DNA of 64,000 nt from an uncultured Ectothiorhodospiraceae bacterium (lineage in GTDB: Bacteria; Pseudomonadota; Gammaproteobacteria; S012-40), in contig CALZJE010000009.1 in assembly GCA_945787715.1 (NCBI GenBank), positions 1 through 64,000 on the forward strand. The letters run 5' to 3'. A program made the position numbers and the translations under genes. The notes beneath the pieces are model-generated. The model searched no databases, was not told the DNA's origin, and saw nothing but the letters and a program-made list of their open reading frames with translations. Below are positions 54,354-62,918 of the stretch, piece after piece (position 1 is the stretch's first letter; the number at the start of each line of letters is the position of its first letter).

Positions 54354-55220
54354 ATGCCATATATTTACCGAGTAGTTTTATCTGTTATTGTGATTTTCCA
54401 GCTCGTTTCCTGTGGAATCGAGCAACCAACAAATCAAACCAATGCACTCGCCGGAAAATTGATCATCACTGGCTCAAGTACCATTGCACCACTCGCTTCA
54501 GAACTGGCAAAAAAATTCGAAAAATTGCATCCTTCAGTGAAAGTTGATGTTCAAACTGGTGGTTCTTCACGCGGTATTGCTGATGTAAAACGGAAAGTTT
54601 CTCAAATAGGTATGGTCTCTCGCACACTCAAAGTATCAGAGTCTGATCTGGTAGGTCATGTGATTGCGAAAGATGGTATTAGTATTATTGTCCACAAAGA
54701 CAATCCACTAAACTCACTCACTTCTGATCAAGTAAAGGAAATCTTTCGCGGAGAAATCAGCCACTGGAGTTCATTATACGGTAACAACGAGGGTAGCAAT
54801 GAGGGTAACAACGATAAAATTACTGTGATCAATAAAGCTGAAGGTCGATCAACCCTAGAAGTCTTTTTGAAGTTCTTTCAGTTGAAGAACCGTGAAATAA
54901 AACCTGACATCATTATTGGCGATAATGAGCAGGGCATCAAGCTTGCCTCTCTTAACAAAAACGCCATCGCTTACGTATCAATTGGTACCGCTGAATACAG
55001 CGAACATTTAGGTATCAAGATTAAAACCATTGCTCTCGATGGCGTTGAAGCAACAACGGCAAACCTTGTTAACGGAACATTTCCGTTGAGCCGAGAACTT
55101 AACTTTATTACTCAAGGGGAAAGATCAAAACTTGCCTTAGCATTTCTCGATTACTCACTATCACCAGCTGCGTTTAACACCATAAAGGAATTCGGCTTTG
55201 TCCCCATTGAAGCGCGATAG
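54354..55220 (+). CDS. pstS: Phosphate-binding lipoprotein PstS-like
   Basis: A roughly 288-residue substrate-binding lipoprotein. Lipobox FQLVSCGIEQ near residue 21. LIITGSSTIAPLASELAKKFE and VDVQTGGSSRGIADV are the phosphate-binding loops of PBP_like_2/PstS proteins. ITVINKAEGRSTLEVFLKFF is the usual second-lobe segment. A short Asn/Gly-rich insertion (NNEGSNEGNN) lies near residue 150. ATG 54354 is chosen because AAAGGGAG lies 5 bases upstream; the track's GTG at 54348 overlaps it. First gene of pstSCAB. Confidence 0.9.
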   Translation: MPYIYRVVLSVIVIFQLVSCGIEQPTNQTNALAGKLIITGSSTIAPLASELAKKFEKLHPSVKVDVQTGGSSRGIADVKRKVSQIGMVSRTLKVSESDLVGHVIAKDGISIIVHKDNPLNSLTSDQVKEIFRGEISHWSSLYGNNEGSNEGNNDKITVINKAEGRSTLEVFLKFFQLKNREIKPDIIIGDNEQGIKLASLNKNAIAYVSIGTAEYSEHLGIKIKTIALDGVEATTANLVNGTFPLSRELNFITQGERSKLALAFLDYSLSPAAFNTIKEFGFVPIEAR

Positions 55221-56052
55221 ATATTTACATCTTGTATTAAAATTTTTTGCTTGTATATCAATAGTCAGCCTTTTCTTTGTTATATTTTTCCTGGTAACTG
55301 AATCATGGCGCATTATTGAGAGCACACCAGCCAGCAAATATATACTGGATGACGCTTGGCACCCGACTGAAGGAGAATTTTTCCTGCTACCGATGATTAT
55401 TGGTAGCCTCCTTGTCATGATCGGTGCGATGTTATTATCGATTCCTGTTGGAATATTTACTGCAATTTTATGGCAATTTTATGCACCAAGCTGGTTTTCT
55501 TCTATATTGGAACGTATTGTCGAAGTCTTATCCGGCATTCCTTCAGTAGTTTATGGTTTTTGGGGAATTATGATTATTGTTCCACTACTTGGAAAGTTCC
55601 AAGCTCCAGGAACCAGTCTGCTTGCGGGGATTATCGTACTCACACTTATAGTCTTACCCACCATCACTCTTGTTGCCAACAGCATATTCCAACAAGTCAA
55701 TAAACTTCACATTCAAAATGCAATAGCGCTAGGTTTATCGAGATTTACTATTATATGCCATATCATTTTTCCTCAAGCTAAACGTGGATTGCTCACTGGT
55801 GTCATTCTTCAGGCTGGCCGCGCAATTGGAGAAACACTGGCGGTATTAATGGTATGTGGAAATGTTGTGCAAATTCCTGGTAGTGTGTTTGAACCGGTGA
55901 GAACATTAACCAGTAATATTGCTCTGGAAATGGCTTATGCAATGGATATTCATCGCTCTGCATTATTTTTAAGTGGGTTAGTACTCATGATTGTTGTATT
56001 CATGTTGATCTTAATGACAGAAAGAATGAAAAACAGAGAAAATGCATTATGA
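55198..56052 (+). CDS. pstC: Phosphate ABC transporter permease PstC
   Basis: A 284-residue inner-membrane permease with six helices. The family motif is FPQAKRGLLTGVILQAGRAIGETLAVLMV, with the EAA loop ALGLSRFTIICHIIFPQA; SGIPSVVYGFWGI is characteristic of PstC. TTG start 55198 with AAAGGAA upstream; it overlaps pstS by 23 bp. It forms the membrane channel with PstA. Confidence 0.93.
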   Translation: MSPLKRDRYLHLVLKFFACISIVSLFFVIFFLVTESWRIIESTPASKYILDDAWHPTEGEFFLLPMIIGSLLVMIGAMLLSIPVGIFTAILWQFYAPSWFSSILERIVEVLSGIPSVVYGFWGIMIIVPLLGKFQAPGTSLLAGIIVLTLIVLPTITLVANSIFQQVNKLHIQNAIALGLSRFTIICHIIFPQAKRGLLTGVILQAGRAIGETLAVLMVCGNVVQIPGSVFEPVRTLTSNIALEMAYAMDIHRSALFLSGLVLMIVVFMLILMTERMKNRENAL

Positions 56053-56909
56053 TTCGTCTCCCCACAAACCACAGTTTTCCTGATCGGTTATTAAAATTCT
56101 TCAGTTGGTTTTGCGGGTTATTATTACTTTTCTTTTTCATCTACCTCTTTTCAGATATTGCACAGCAAGGATTCTCTCAAGTTACATTCAAATTTTTAGT
56201 TACTGAGCCTCTGAGTGCCGGTCGTGCAGGTGGAATCGCGCCTATGCTCGTTTCTACTCTACTATTATTGACGCTTTGTCTGCTGGTATCCCTACCAATT
56301 GGAATAGCCAGTGCTATTTATCTCGCAGAATACACCGATGAAACCCAGTGGTTTTCACGTATCATTCAAACTAATTTAAATGTATTAGCCAGCGTACCTT
56401 CTATTGTGATGGGATTATTTGGTTATGCCTTTTTTGTTGTTGCATTAGGATTAGGGTTTTCTATTCTCGCAGGTGCTTTGACGCTTGCTTGCATGGTTCT
56501 ACCGCTTTTGATTCGAAATATTGAAGATAGCTTACGCAATATCCCTGATGAATATCGCATAAATGCAACTGCTTTGGGGCTATCTCGATTTCGAACAATT
56601 TTTCAAATACTGTTACCCATGGCAACCCGTGGAATACTGCTCGCTGTGATTCTCAGCATCGGTAGAGCGATGGCAGAAACTGCCGCACTACTCTATACAT
56701 CCGGTTATGTTTCTCGTATGCCCGAATCAGTATTAGATTCAGGACGAAGTTTAAGCGTACATATATTTGATCTATCCATGAATGTACCGGGTGGTGAGCA
56801 AAATGCGTACGCAAGTGCATTTACATTGATTGTTCTACTTTTAATGATTAACATCATTACACTTGGCCTATCGCGCAAAATTCAAAAAGGAGCTTTCAGT
56901 GAGCGCTAA
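56049..56909 (+). CDS. pstA: Phosphate ABC transporter permease PstA
   Basis: A 286-residue permease with six helices. LNVLASVPSIVMGLFGYAFF and ATALGLSRFRTIFQILLPMA (EAA loop), then AVILSIGRAMAETAALLYTSG, match PstA. It overlaps pstC by 4 bp (ATGA) and pstB by 11 bp, so the operon is tightly coupled. Confidence 0.93.
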   Translation: MIRLPTNHSFPDRLLKFFSWFCGLLLLFFFIYLFSDIAQQGFSQVTFKFLVTEPLSAGRAGGIAPMLVSTLLLLTLCLLVSLPIGIASAIYLAEYTDETQWFSRIIQTNLNVLASVPSIVMGLFGYAFFVVALGLGFSILAGALTLACMVLPLLIRNIEDSLRNIPDEYRINATALGLSRFRTIFQILLPMATRGILLAVILSIGRAMAETAALLYTSGYVSRMPESVLDSGRSLSVHIFDLSMNVPGGEQNAYASAFTLIVLLLMINIITLGLSRKIQKGAFSER

Positions 56910-57741
56910 CACTACTCATTCCCACTTAAAAGCAGTTCCTGAAAACTACAAAGCACCTCCGGGGATAGATAAGCTACCAGCCTATATTAATATTGAAAAA
57001 CTGAGTTTGAGTTACGACACACAAACCATTTTTGAGCCATTATCACTCCCTATCTATCAGAATCATATTAATGCACTCATAGGACCCTCGGGTTGTGGAA
57101 AAAGCAGCCTATTAAATACCATTGTTCGCCTAACCGATTATCAAAATAACGCCAAAATTAAAGGTCAAATTCACGTTAATAATAAAAACGTACTTGATGA
57201 CTCAACGGACCTTATATCACTACGACAAAACATAGGGATGATTTTTCAAAAACCAATGCCTTTCCCAATGTCTATTCGCAAAAACTTTGAACTTCCGTTA
57301 AAAGAACATGGCGTAAAAAACAAAGATGAGCTGGAGTATAAAATAGAAACAGCTTTAAAAGATGTTGGATTATGGGATGAAGTATCAACCCGACTTCATC
57401 AATCAGCAACTCAGTTGTCAGGCGGCCAACAACAACGATTGTGCATCGCAAGAATCCTGGCTCTAGAGCCGAAGGCTCTATTGATGGATGAACCGTGTAG
57501 TGCGTTAGATCCCATTGCAACAAAAGTCATTGAAGAACTAATCCTTAATCTCAAAGGAAAATATACCATACTCATTGTTACCCATAACCTTTCTCAAGCT
57601 AAACGTGTTGCCGACTATGTTGCATTCATGTGGTATCATCAAGGACACGGAAAATTGATCGAACATAATTATGCCGATGTTATTTTTAATAGCCCTTCAA
57701 ACCCAATCACGACTGCTTATGTTCAAGGTTTAACCGAGTAA
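56899..57741 (+). CDS. pstB: Phosphate ABC transporter ATP-binding protein PstB
   Basis: A roughly 280-residue ABC ATPase. Walker A ALIGPSGCGKSSLLN, Q-loop IGMIFQKPMPFPMSI, signature ATQLSGGQQQRLCIARIL, Walker B ALLMDEPCSALDP and H-loop ILIVTHNLSQA. The GTG at 56899 is preferred over the track start (56863) because AAAAAGGAG lies 6 bases upstream. No phoU or phoBR follows, unlike the enteric arrangement. Confidence 0.94.
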   Translation: MSANTTHSHLKAVPENYKAPPGIDKLPAYINIEKLSLSYDTQTIFEPLSLPIYQNHINALIGPSGCGKSSLLNTIVRLTDYQNNAKIKGQIHVNNKNVLDDSTDLISLRQNIGMIFQKPMPFPMSIRKNFELPLKEHGVKNKDELEYKIETALKDVGLWDEVSTRLHQSATQLSGGQQQRLCIARILALEPKALLMDEPCSALDPIATKVIEELILNLKGKYTILIVTHNLSQAKRVADYVAFMWYHQGHGKLIEHNYADVIFNSPSNPITTAYVQGLTE

Positions 57742-57805
57742 AGCATGTTATTTTTAAACTGATAAAGAGTTCATATTCACCGAGCAATAGAGATTCGAGA
57801 GTCTA

Positions 57806-58546
57806 TTGAAAATTTTACACCTGACAGACTGCCATTTACACGATAACAAAAAAGAACGAAAAGCAGGATACGCGACCTATAATAGTCTGCAACGTGTCAT
57901 TAATCTGGCCAAAGTATCCGAATTAGATTTTGATGTTGTTATTGTAAGCGGTGATATCAGCCAAACTCCATCACCCACAAGTTATAAATTGTTTGAACAT
58001 CTCATCTCATCGCTAGATATACCTGTGCTTGCCGTACCCGGTAATCACGATAACGCTCACCAGCTACAAAGTGTTGTCGATAAATGCCCAATTGAGAAAG
58101 CCTGTTTTAAAATTATTAACGGCACACTCTTTCTGCTAATCAACAGCCAGATTAAAGATAAGGAACACGGTCAAATTAAAAAAGGTGACCTGGTACACAT
58201 TGAAAGTCTTTTAGAAAAACACAAGGAAAAACCAGCAGTAGTGATTATTCATCATCCGCCAGTATTAACCGGTTCAAGTTGGATGGATAAAATCGGATTA
58301 AGCAATAAAGAAGAATTTCTTAATACTCTGGCACACTACCCCAATGTAAAGACGATATTATTTGGCCATGTGCATCAGGAAATTGAGTCACAGTTTCAAC
58401 ATATGCGGCTCATGGGAACACCCTCGACCTGTTATCAATTTAAACCTGGAACAGAAAATATTGAATACGATGATAAAAAACCTGGCTTTCGATATTTAGA
58501 GCTTGATCAAACTGGTGATATTAAAACCTCCGTCCACCGGATATAA
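57806..58546 (+). CDS. cpdA: CpdA/Icc-like metallophosphoesterase
   Basis: A 246-residue calcineurin-type phosphoesterase. Metal ligands are visible in ILHLTDCHLHDN, VVIVSGDISQT, VPGNHDNAH, VIIHHPP and LFGHVHQEI. This D-x-H...GD...GNHD...H...GHxH set fits 3',5'-cAMP phosphodiesterase CpdA (class III PDE). The exact nucleotide is not proven. TTG start 57806. It lies 64 bp after pstB and 3 bp before the rhombosortase gene, so it is in an operon with the latter. Confidence 0.88.
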   Translation: MKILHLTDCHLHDNKKERKAGYATYNSLQRVINLAKVSELDFDVVIVSGDISQTPSPTSYKLFEHLISSLDIPVLAVPGNHDNAHQLQSVVDKCPIEKACFKIINGTLFLLINSQIKDKEHGQIKKGDLVHIESLLEKHKEKPAVVIIHHPPVLTGSSWMDKIGLSNKEEFLNTLAHYPNVKTILFGHVHQEIESQFQHMRLMGTPSTCYQFKPGTENIEYDDKKPGFRYLELDQTGDIKTSVHRI

Positions 58547-58549
58547 ATC

Positions 58550-59140
58550 ATGTTCGAAATCCGACAAACTCAATTAAAGAATTACATTTTCCCACTAATA
58601 ATCACAGTTATTGCGTTAAGCGTCACCTCAATTGGAGATAGTTTATCTGATATTCTCCAATACGATTCAAAAGCAATTGCAGAGGGAGAATGGTGGCGAA
58701 TCATCACTGCGCATATTGTACATTTAGGTTGGCCTCATCTCTGGCTTAACCTTGCAGGGCTAGTATTAATTTTTCTCTTCTTCGCTAACTGTGTGCCCAT
58801 TCCGTTTTGGTGGACCTCATTTTTTATCTGTGCATTGGGTATCAGTGTACTCGTCTATTTTCTGAATCCGGAAATCCGCTGGTATGTTGGCCTTTCAGGA
58901 GTTCTTCATGGTCTGTTTGTCATCGCTGGAATCATGAATATCCGAATACGAAAATGGGAAGGTATTTTTTTTAGTACTGCAATATTAGGAAAAGTTATCT
59001 ATGAACAGATAGCTGGCCCACTACCAGGATCAGAGAAAGCCGCAGGTGGACCGGTATTAGTGGATGCCCATTTTTATGGGGCATTAATCGGCGTGGTGTT
59101 GGGAATCTATCTATTTCTAAAGACAGTGAAAAAAGGTTAA
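58550..59140 (+). CDS. rrtA: Rhombosortase (rhomboid-family protease)
   Basis: A 196-residue inner-membrane serine protease with about six helices. The catalytic serine is in WYVGLSGVLHGLFVIAG (GLSGVLHG is the rhombosortase form of rhomboid GxSG) and the histidine in VLVDAHFYGALIGVVLG. The N-terminal HLGWPHLWLNLAGL carries the conserved H...N. Rhombosortases cut GlyGly-CTERM proteins during surface sorting; no such substrate is encoded here. 3 bp after the cpdA-like gene. Confidence 0.88.
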   Translation: MFEIRQTQLKNYIFPLIITVIALSVTSIGDSLSDILQYDSKAIAEGEWWRIITAHIVHLGWPHLWLNLAGLVLIFLFFANCVPIPFWWTSFFICALGISVLVYFLNPEIRWYVGLSGVLHGLFVIAGIMNIRIRKWEGIFFSTAILGKVIYEQIAGPLPGSEKAAGGPVLVDAHFYGALIGVVLGIYLFLKTVKKG

Positions 59141-59158
59141 GTATTACTTTTCTGCCTC

Positions 59159-59218
59159 TAAACAAAACTCAGCAAGAATTTGAAAATTCGAGATTCGCTG
59201 CATACTAAGTTTTGTTTA
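59159..59218. terminator. Bidirectional hairpin between rrtA and the cNMP-binding gene
   Basis: TAAACAAAACT (59159-59169) pairs perfectly with AGTTTTGTTTA (59208-59218); inner CAGC/GCTG adds to the stem. It lies between two converging genes and can terminate both. Confidence 0.65.
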
Positions 59219-59226
59219 CTGGCGAG

Positions 59227-59679
59227 TTACTTTTTATTAGTTTCACTCAAGCGCGCCGCCAATATTTTTGCGACATTGCGCATAATAATATATCCAATTC
59301 GCGGATGTTTTTTTACCACATCATGAAGAATCTCAGAATAGAGTTGAAGAAGCACTGCGTCTTGAGAAATGACAGCTGAGGCAGTTCTTGGTACTTTTTT
59401 AACCAAGCCAATTTCACCTAATATTTCACCCGCTTTCATCACGTGTACAGTACCCACACCTGTCACGTTGATGTCAATTTCGCCACTAAGCAAGATATAC
59501 ATACTAGAACCATCATCGCCTTGCTTGAATAAAACATCGCCATTACGTGCAGCTGTACTACTGCACATCGCAAGCACCATTTTATACTCTTCATCCAAAA
59601 GCCCTTGCAAAACCGGTATCTTCTTTAGAATTTTAACCGCTTTAGCACGTGCTGCGACTTTTCCGGTGACATTCGCCAC
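59227..59679 (-). CDS. Cyclic nucleotide-binding domain protein
   Basis: A 150-residue stand-alone CNB domain with no DNA-binding or catalytic part. The phosphate-binding cassette is GEILGEIGLVKKVPRTASAV, with the Glu and Arg that contact a cyclic nucleotide; earlier NGDVLFKQGDDGSSMYILLSGEIDI is the beta roll. It lies near the cpdA-like phosphodiesterase, so a cAMP role is plausible but not shown. Its stop faces the rrtA terminator. Confidence 0.88.
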   Translation of the reverse strand: MANVTGKVAARAKAVKILKKIPVLQGLLDEEYKMVLAMCSSTAARNGDVLFKQGDDGSSMYILLSGEIDINVTGVGTVHVMKAGEILGEIGLVKKVPRTASAVISQDAVLLQLYSEILHDVVKKHPRIGYIIMRNVAKILAARLSETNKK

Positions 59680-59822
59680 TAAGAAAGCTCCCTGTCAGTG
59701 TAGTAGTTCCGCACTAAACATCGGCATTGCAATGGGAAAACTGAAGGACGGTATAGGGAATTCCCCTTCTAATCACAATCGAGTAGTGGTTCAAAGGGGA
59801 AGAAGGAAAAACTCAGAAAAAA

Positions 59823-61337
59823 CTAACTAGCGTTATGAAGATCCATTACTTCATTATCACCAAGATTCTGTACTTTCTTGGCATTATCGTTACGTTTTTT
59901 CTGGATAGAATCAAGATAAGTTTGGTCAATATCGCCAGTAACATACTCACCGTTAAAACAGGATGCATCAAATCGCTCAACACCTAACTTATTTTTATGC
60001 ATAGTAGCTTCAATCATATCTTCGATATCTTGATAGACTAACCAGTCAGCACCAATAGCTTCAGCGATTTGTTTATCATTTCGGTCATGACCAATCAACT
60101 CTTCCGGCGATGGCATATCAATACCATAGACGTTGGGGAATCTTACCGGGGGCGCAGCTGAAGCGAAATAAACATTCTTTGCGCCACTTTCTCTTGCCAT
60201 TTGAATAATCTGTTTTGAGGTGGTGCCACGAACAATCGAATCATCCACTAAAAGAACATTCTTATCTTTAAATTCAAGATCAATAGCATTCAATTTTTGA
60301 CGAACCGATTTTTTGCGCTGTTTTTGACCAGGCATAATGAAGGTACGGCCAATGTAACGATTTTTAATGAATCCTTCGCGATACTTCACACCTAACGTAT
60401 TTGCAAGTTGCAGTGCAGAAGTTCGACTAGTATCTGGAATGGGAATCACAACATCAATGTCGTGATCAGGTCGTTCTTTGATTATTTTGTGAGCTAAAGC
60501 ATCCCCCATACGAAGGCGCGCTTTATAAACAGATATGCCATCAATGATGGAATCTGGACGAGCAAAATATACATACTCAAAAATACAGGGTGAATGAGTC
60601 GTATTTTCAGTACACTGTTTTAAAGTCAATGAACCGTCCAAGCCGATTATCGCTGCTTCACCCGGTGCCAAATCTCTGAGAAATTCAAAACCTAGAGCAT
60701 CAATGGCAACATTTTCTGATGCAAGCATATACTCCGTACCATTTTCAGTTTCACGTTTACCGAGCGATATTGGTCGAATACCATGCGGATCGCGAAAACC
60801 AACAATCCCATAATCAGTGATCATTGCAACAACCGCGTAAGCACCCTTACAGCGTTTATGCACGGCTGATACTGCTTCAAATATTTGATCCTGATCAATT
60901 TTCAGTTTACCCACACGTTGAAGTTCGTGAGCAAATATATTTAATAAAACTTCTGAATCAGAATCTGTATTGATATGGCGGAAATCTTCTTGATATACCT
61001 CATGCATCAATGTCGCAGTATTCGTCAAATTACCATTATGCGCCAGTGAAATGCCATAGGGAGAGTTTACATAAAAAGGTTGTGCTTCAGATGACGAAGA
61101 ACTTCCGGCCGTAGGATAGCGAACATGACCGATTCCCATTTTGCCACGCAATCGGTACATGTGGCGTTTATGAAACACATCTCTCACCAATCCGTTTGCT
61201 TTTCTAAGGTTCAAGCGCCCGTTTTCGCAAGTCATAATTCCTGCTGCATCTTGCCCTCGATGCTGTAAAACAGTAAGTGCATCATAAATCGATTGATTTA
61301 CATCTGAATTGGCAACTATGCCGACCACACCACACAT
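59823..61337 (-). CDS. purF: Amidophosphoribosyltransferase
   Basis: A 504-residue glutamine PRPP amidotransferase, first step of purine synthesis. Cys2 ([11 protein letters not shown]) is the N-terminal nucleophile of the glutaminase; [19 protein letters not shown] follows. The PRPP loop is [18 protein letters not shown] near residue 365. The length equals E. coli PurF (505). Last in the folC-dedD-cvpA-purF series, with about 220 bp between it and cvpA. Confidence 0.97.
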   Translation of the reverse strand: MCGVVGIVANSDVNQSIYDALTVLQHRGQDAAGIMTCENGRLNLRKANGLVRDVFHKRHMYRLRGKMGIGHVRYPTAGSSSSSEAQPFYVNSPYGISLAHNGNLTNTATLMHEVYQEDFRHINTDSDSEVLLNIFAHELQRVGKLKIDQDQIFEAVSAVHKRCKGAYAVVAMITDYGIVGFRDPHGIRPISLGKRETENGTEYMLASENVAIDALGFEFLRDLAPGEAAIIGLDGSLTLKQCTENTTHSPCIFEYVYFARPDSIIDGISVYKARLRMGDALAHKIIKERPDHDIDVVIPIPDTSRTSALQLANTLGVKYREGFIKNRYIGRTFIMPGQKQRKKSVRQKLNAIDLEFKDKNVLLVDDSIVRGTTSKQIIQMARESGAKNVYFASAAPPVRFPNVYGIDMPSPEELIGHDRNDKQIAEAIGADWLVYQDIEDMIEATMHKNKLGVERFDASCFNGEYVTGDIDQTYLDSIQKKRNDNAKKVQNLGDNEVMDLHNAS

Positions 61338-61558
61338 TTATGTTCTCCAAGCCTGCTAAGGCGGTATTCTAAAAAGCGCGATTTTACATGACATATGGGA
61401 AATGCAAAAAGCTTATCGGTATTTTTTTTAAAATCTTCCAACAATTTAGACAAAAAGGTAAAAAAAAACAGATTCTGGCAGTGCCAAATGCTCAATCATC
61501 TGTCGGCAATGATACATGATTTATCACCACAATAATTGACTAATAAATGGGGATTTAG

Positions 61559-62053
61559 TCAATCATCAGACGCAAATTGTGTCGCAATATCTTTGGGAAA
61601 ATTACCTTGTAACCAGCTTGCTAAAGGATGAAAGTGCTCCAAGAATACCGACTCTTGCCAGAACTTCTCCTGTGGCAATGTAGTAACTCCGACGATAAGA
61701 ACGATAACTGAGACAATAACACCACCGCGAGCAAGACCAAACACAACACCAATCATACGATCGGTACCACTGAAGCCAGTCTTTTTTACAAGCTGAGCAA
61801 AAAAATAGTTAACCAGAGAAACTACAATAAGTGTTGATAAAAACAGGCCAACAAAAGCAACTAAAACACGGACTGAATCATTGATAATTTGATTTGCTAA
61901 TAAAATAGATGCATTTGGCGTGAAACTGATAGCAACCCAAACAGCTGCGACCCATGCAACAAGAGAAAGAACTTCACGCACGAAGCCGCGTAAGAAACTA
62001 ATCCCGGTAGAGATGAGCAAAATGGCAAGAATAATAATATCAACAGAATTCAT
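61559..62053 (-). CDS. cvpA: Colicin V production protein homologue CvpA
   Basis: A 164-residue inner-membrane protein with four helices. The N-terminus MNSVDIIILAILLISTGISFLRGFVREVLSL and the GTDRMIGVVFGLARGGVIVSVIVL segment are CvpA signatures. The role in E. coli includes envelope stress tolerance and colicin V production. Standard neighbour of purF. The dedD-like gene lies about 250 bp upstream. Confidence 0.94.
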   Translation of the reverse strand: MNSVDIIILAILLISTGISFLRGFVREVLSLVAWVAAVWVAISFTPNASILLANQIINDSVRVLVAFVGLFLSTLIVVSLVNYFFAQLVKKTGFSGTDRMIGVVFGLARGGVIVSVIVLIVGVTTLPQEKFWQESVFLEHFHPLASWLQGNFPKDIATQFASDD

Positions 62054-62306
62054 AAAAATTTGGAGTAAACTTTAACCGGTAGGCCGTAAAGCAATGATAT
62101 TTCGAATAATATGTCTGAATTAATATTACTGCTAATTGGATGAAAACCAATTACACGCAGTGTAAAACAAACTCAGCTAACTACTCAAATTCTAACAAAT
62201 TACAGTGAATTACAGAAGTTAATTAGTGAGTATTAAATGACATAAAGTTGCTTATATACGCTGGATTTTATGACAATGTAATGTCTTTCGACAGAATCTG
62301 TTTCTT

Positions 62307-62918
62307 TTATCGGCGCCTTACAATAAGCCCCTTCAAAGCAAACTCATTTTCCAATATTTTTTGTATTTCGTTTATTTTAGATTTTCGCAATTCAGGACCG
62401 ACACGAACACGCCAAATACTTCCATTTACAGTCTTTTGCTCATCAATATGAGAAACAAATCCTCGCTTTCTAATCTTGTCACGAAGAGCAATCGCGTTAG
62501 CCTGATCTTTAAAACTCGCGAGCTGTAACATCCAAGTATTTGTAATTTTTTCCGTAGTCGAAGGAATTCTTGTTGGTGCCACGTCACTTGGCTTGTGTTT
62601 GGGAGCCGACTCTTCAGGCTCTTCTTCAACAACCTCAATACGCTCTTGTGTTTCAGCAATTTCCCTTTTAATTTGTTCGGTAAATTCTTTCGACTTTGAA
62701 ACACCCTGCTCTTCAAACTTGCCAGACTCTTCATTTAATTGGAAGACGATTGTTGAAATTTCACCCGGAACTTCAGGTATAGGGGATTCACCAATTTTTC
62801 CAGGATTGATTCTGTCAGTCTCGAGAAATAGGGGAATGAAAATAATTCCCAGTGATATGAGGACTATTGCACCGACGATCCGTTGTGTGAGTGAATGATT
62901 TTTTTGATCAGCTTCCAT
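62307..62918 (-). CDS. dedD: SPOR-domain protein DedD-like
   Basis: A roughly 203-residue cell-division protein. One N-terminal membrane helix (QRIVGAIVLISLGIIFIPLFL), a Pro/Glu-rich linker, and a C-terminal SPOR domain (about residues 125-200: WMLQLASFKDQANAIALRDKIRKRGF; WRVRVGPELRKSKINEIQKIL) that binds denuded glycan at the septum. The ATG at 62918 is chosen over the track's GTG at 62945 because it begins like DedD and has GGGAATTC upstream. It overlaps folC by 11 bp. Confidence 0.9.
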   Translation of the reverse strand: MEADQKNHSLTQRIVGAIVLISLGIIFIPLFLETDRINPGKIGESPIPEVPGEISTIVFQLNEESGKFEEQGVSKSKEFTEQIKREIAETQERIEVVEEEPEESAPKHKPSDVAPTRIPSTTEKITNTWMLQLASFKDQANAIALRDKIRKRGFVSHIDEQKTVNGSIWRVRVGPELRKSKINEIQKILENEFALKGLIVRRR

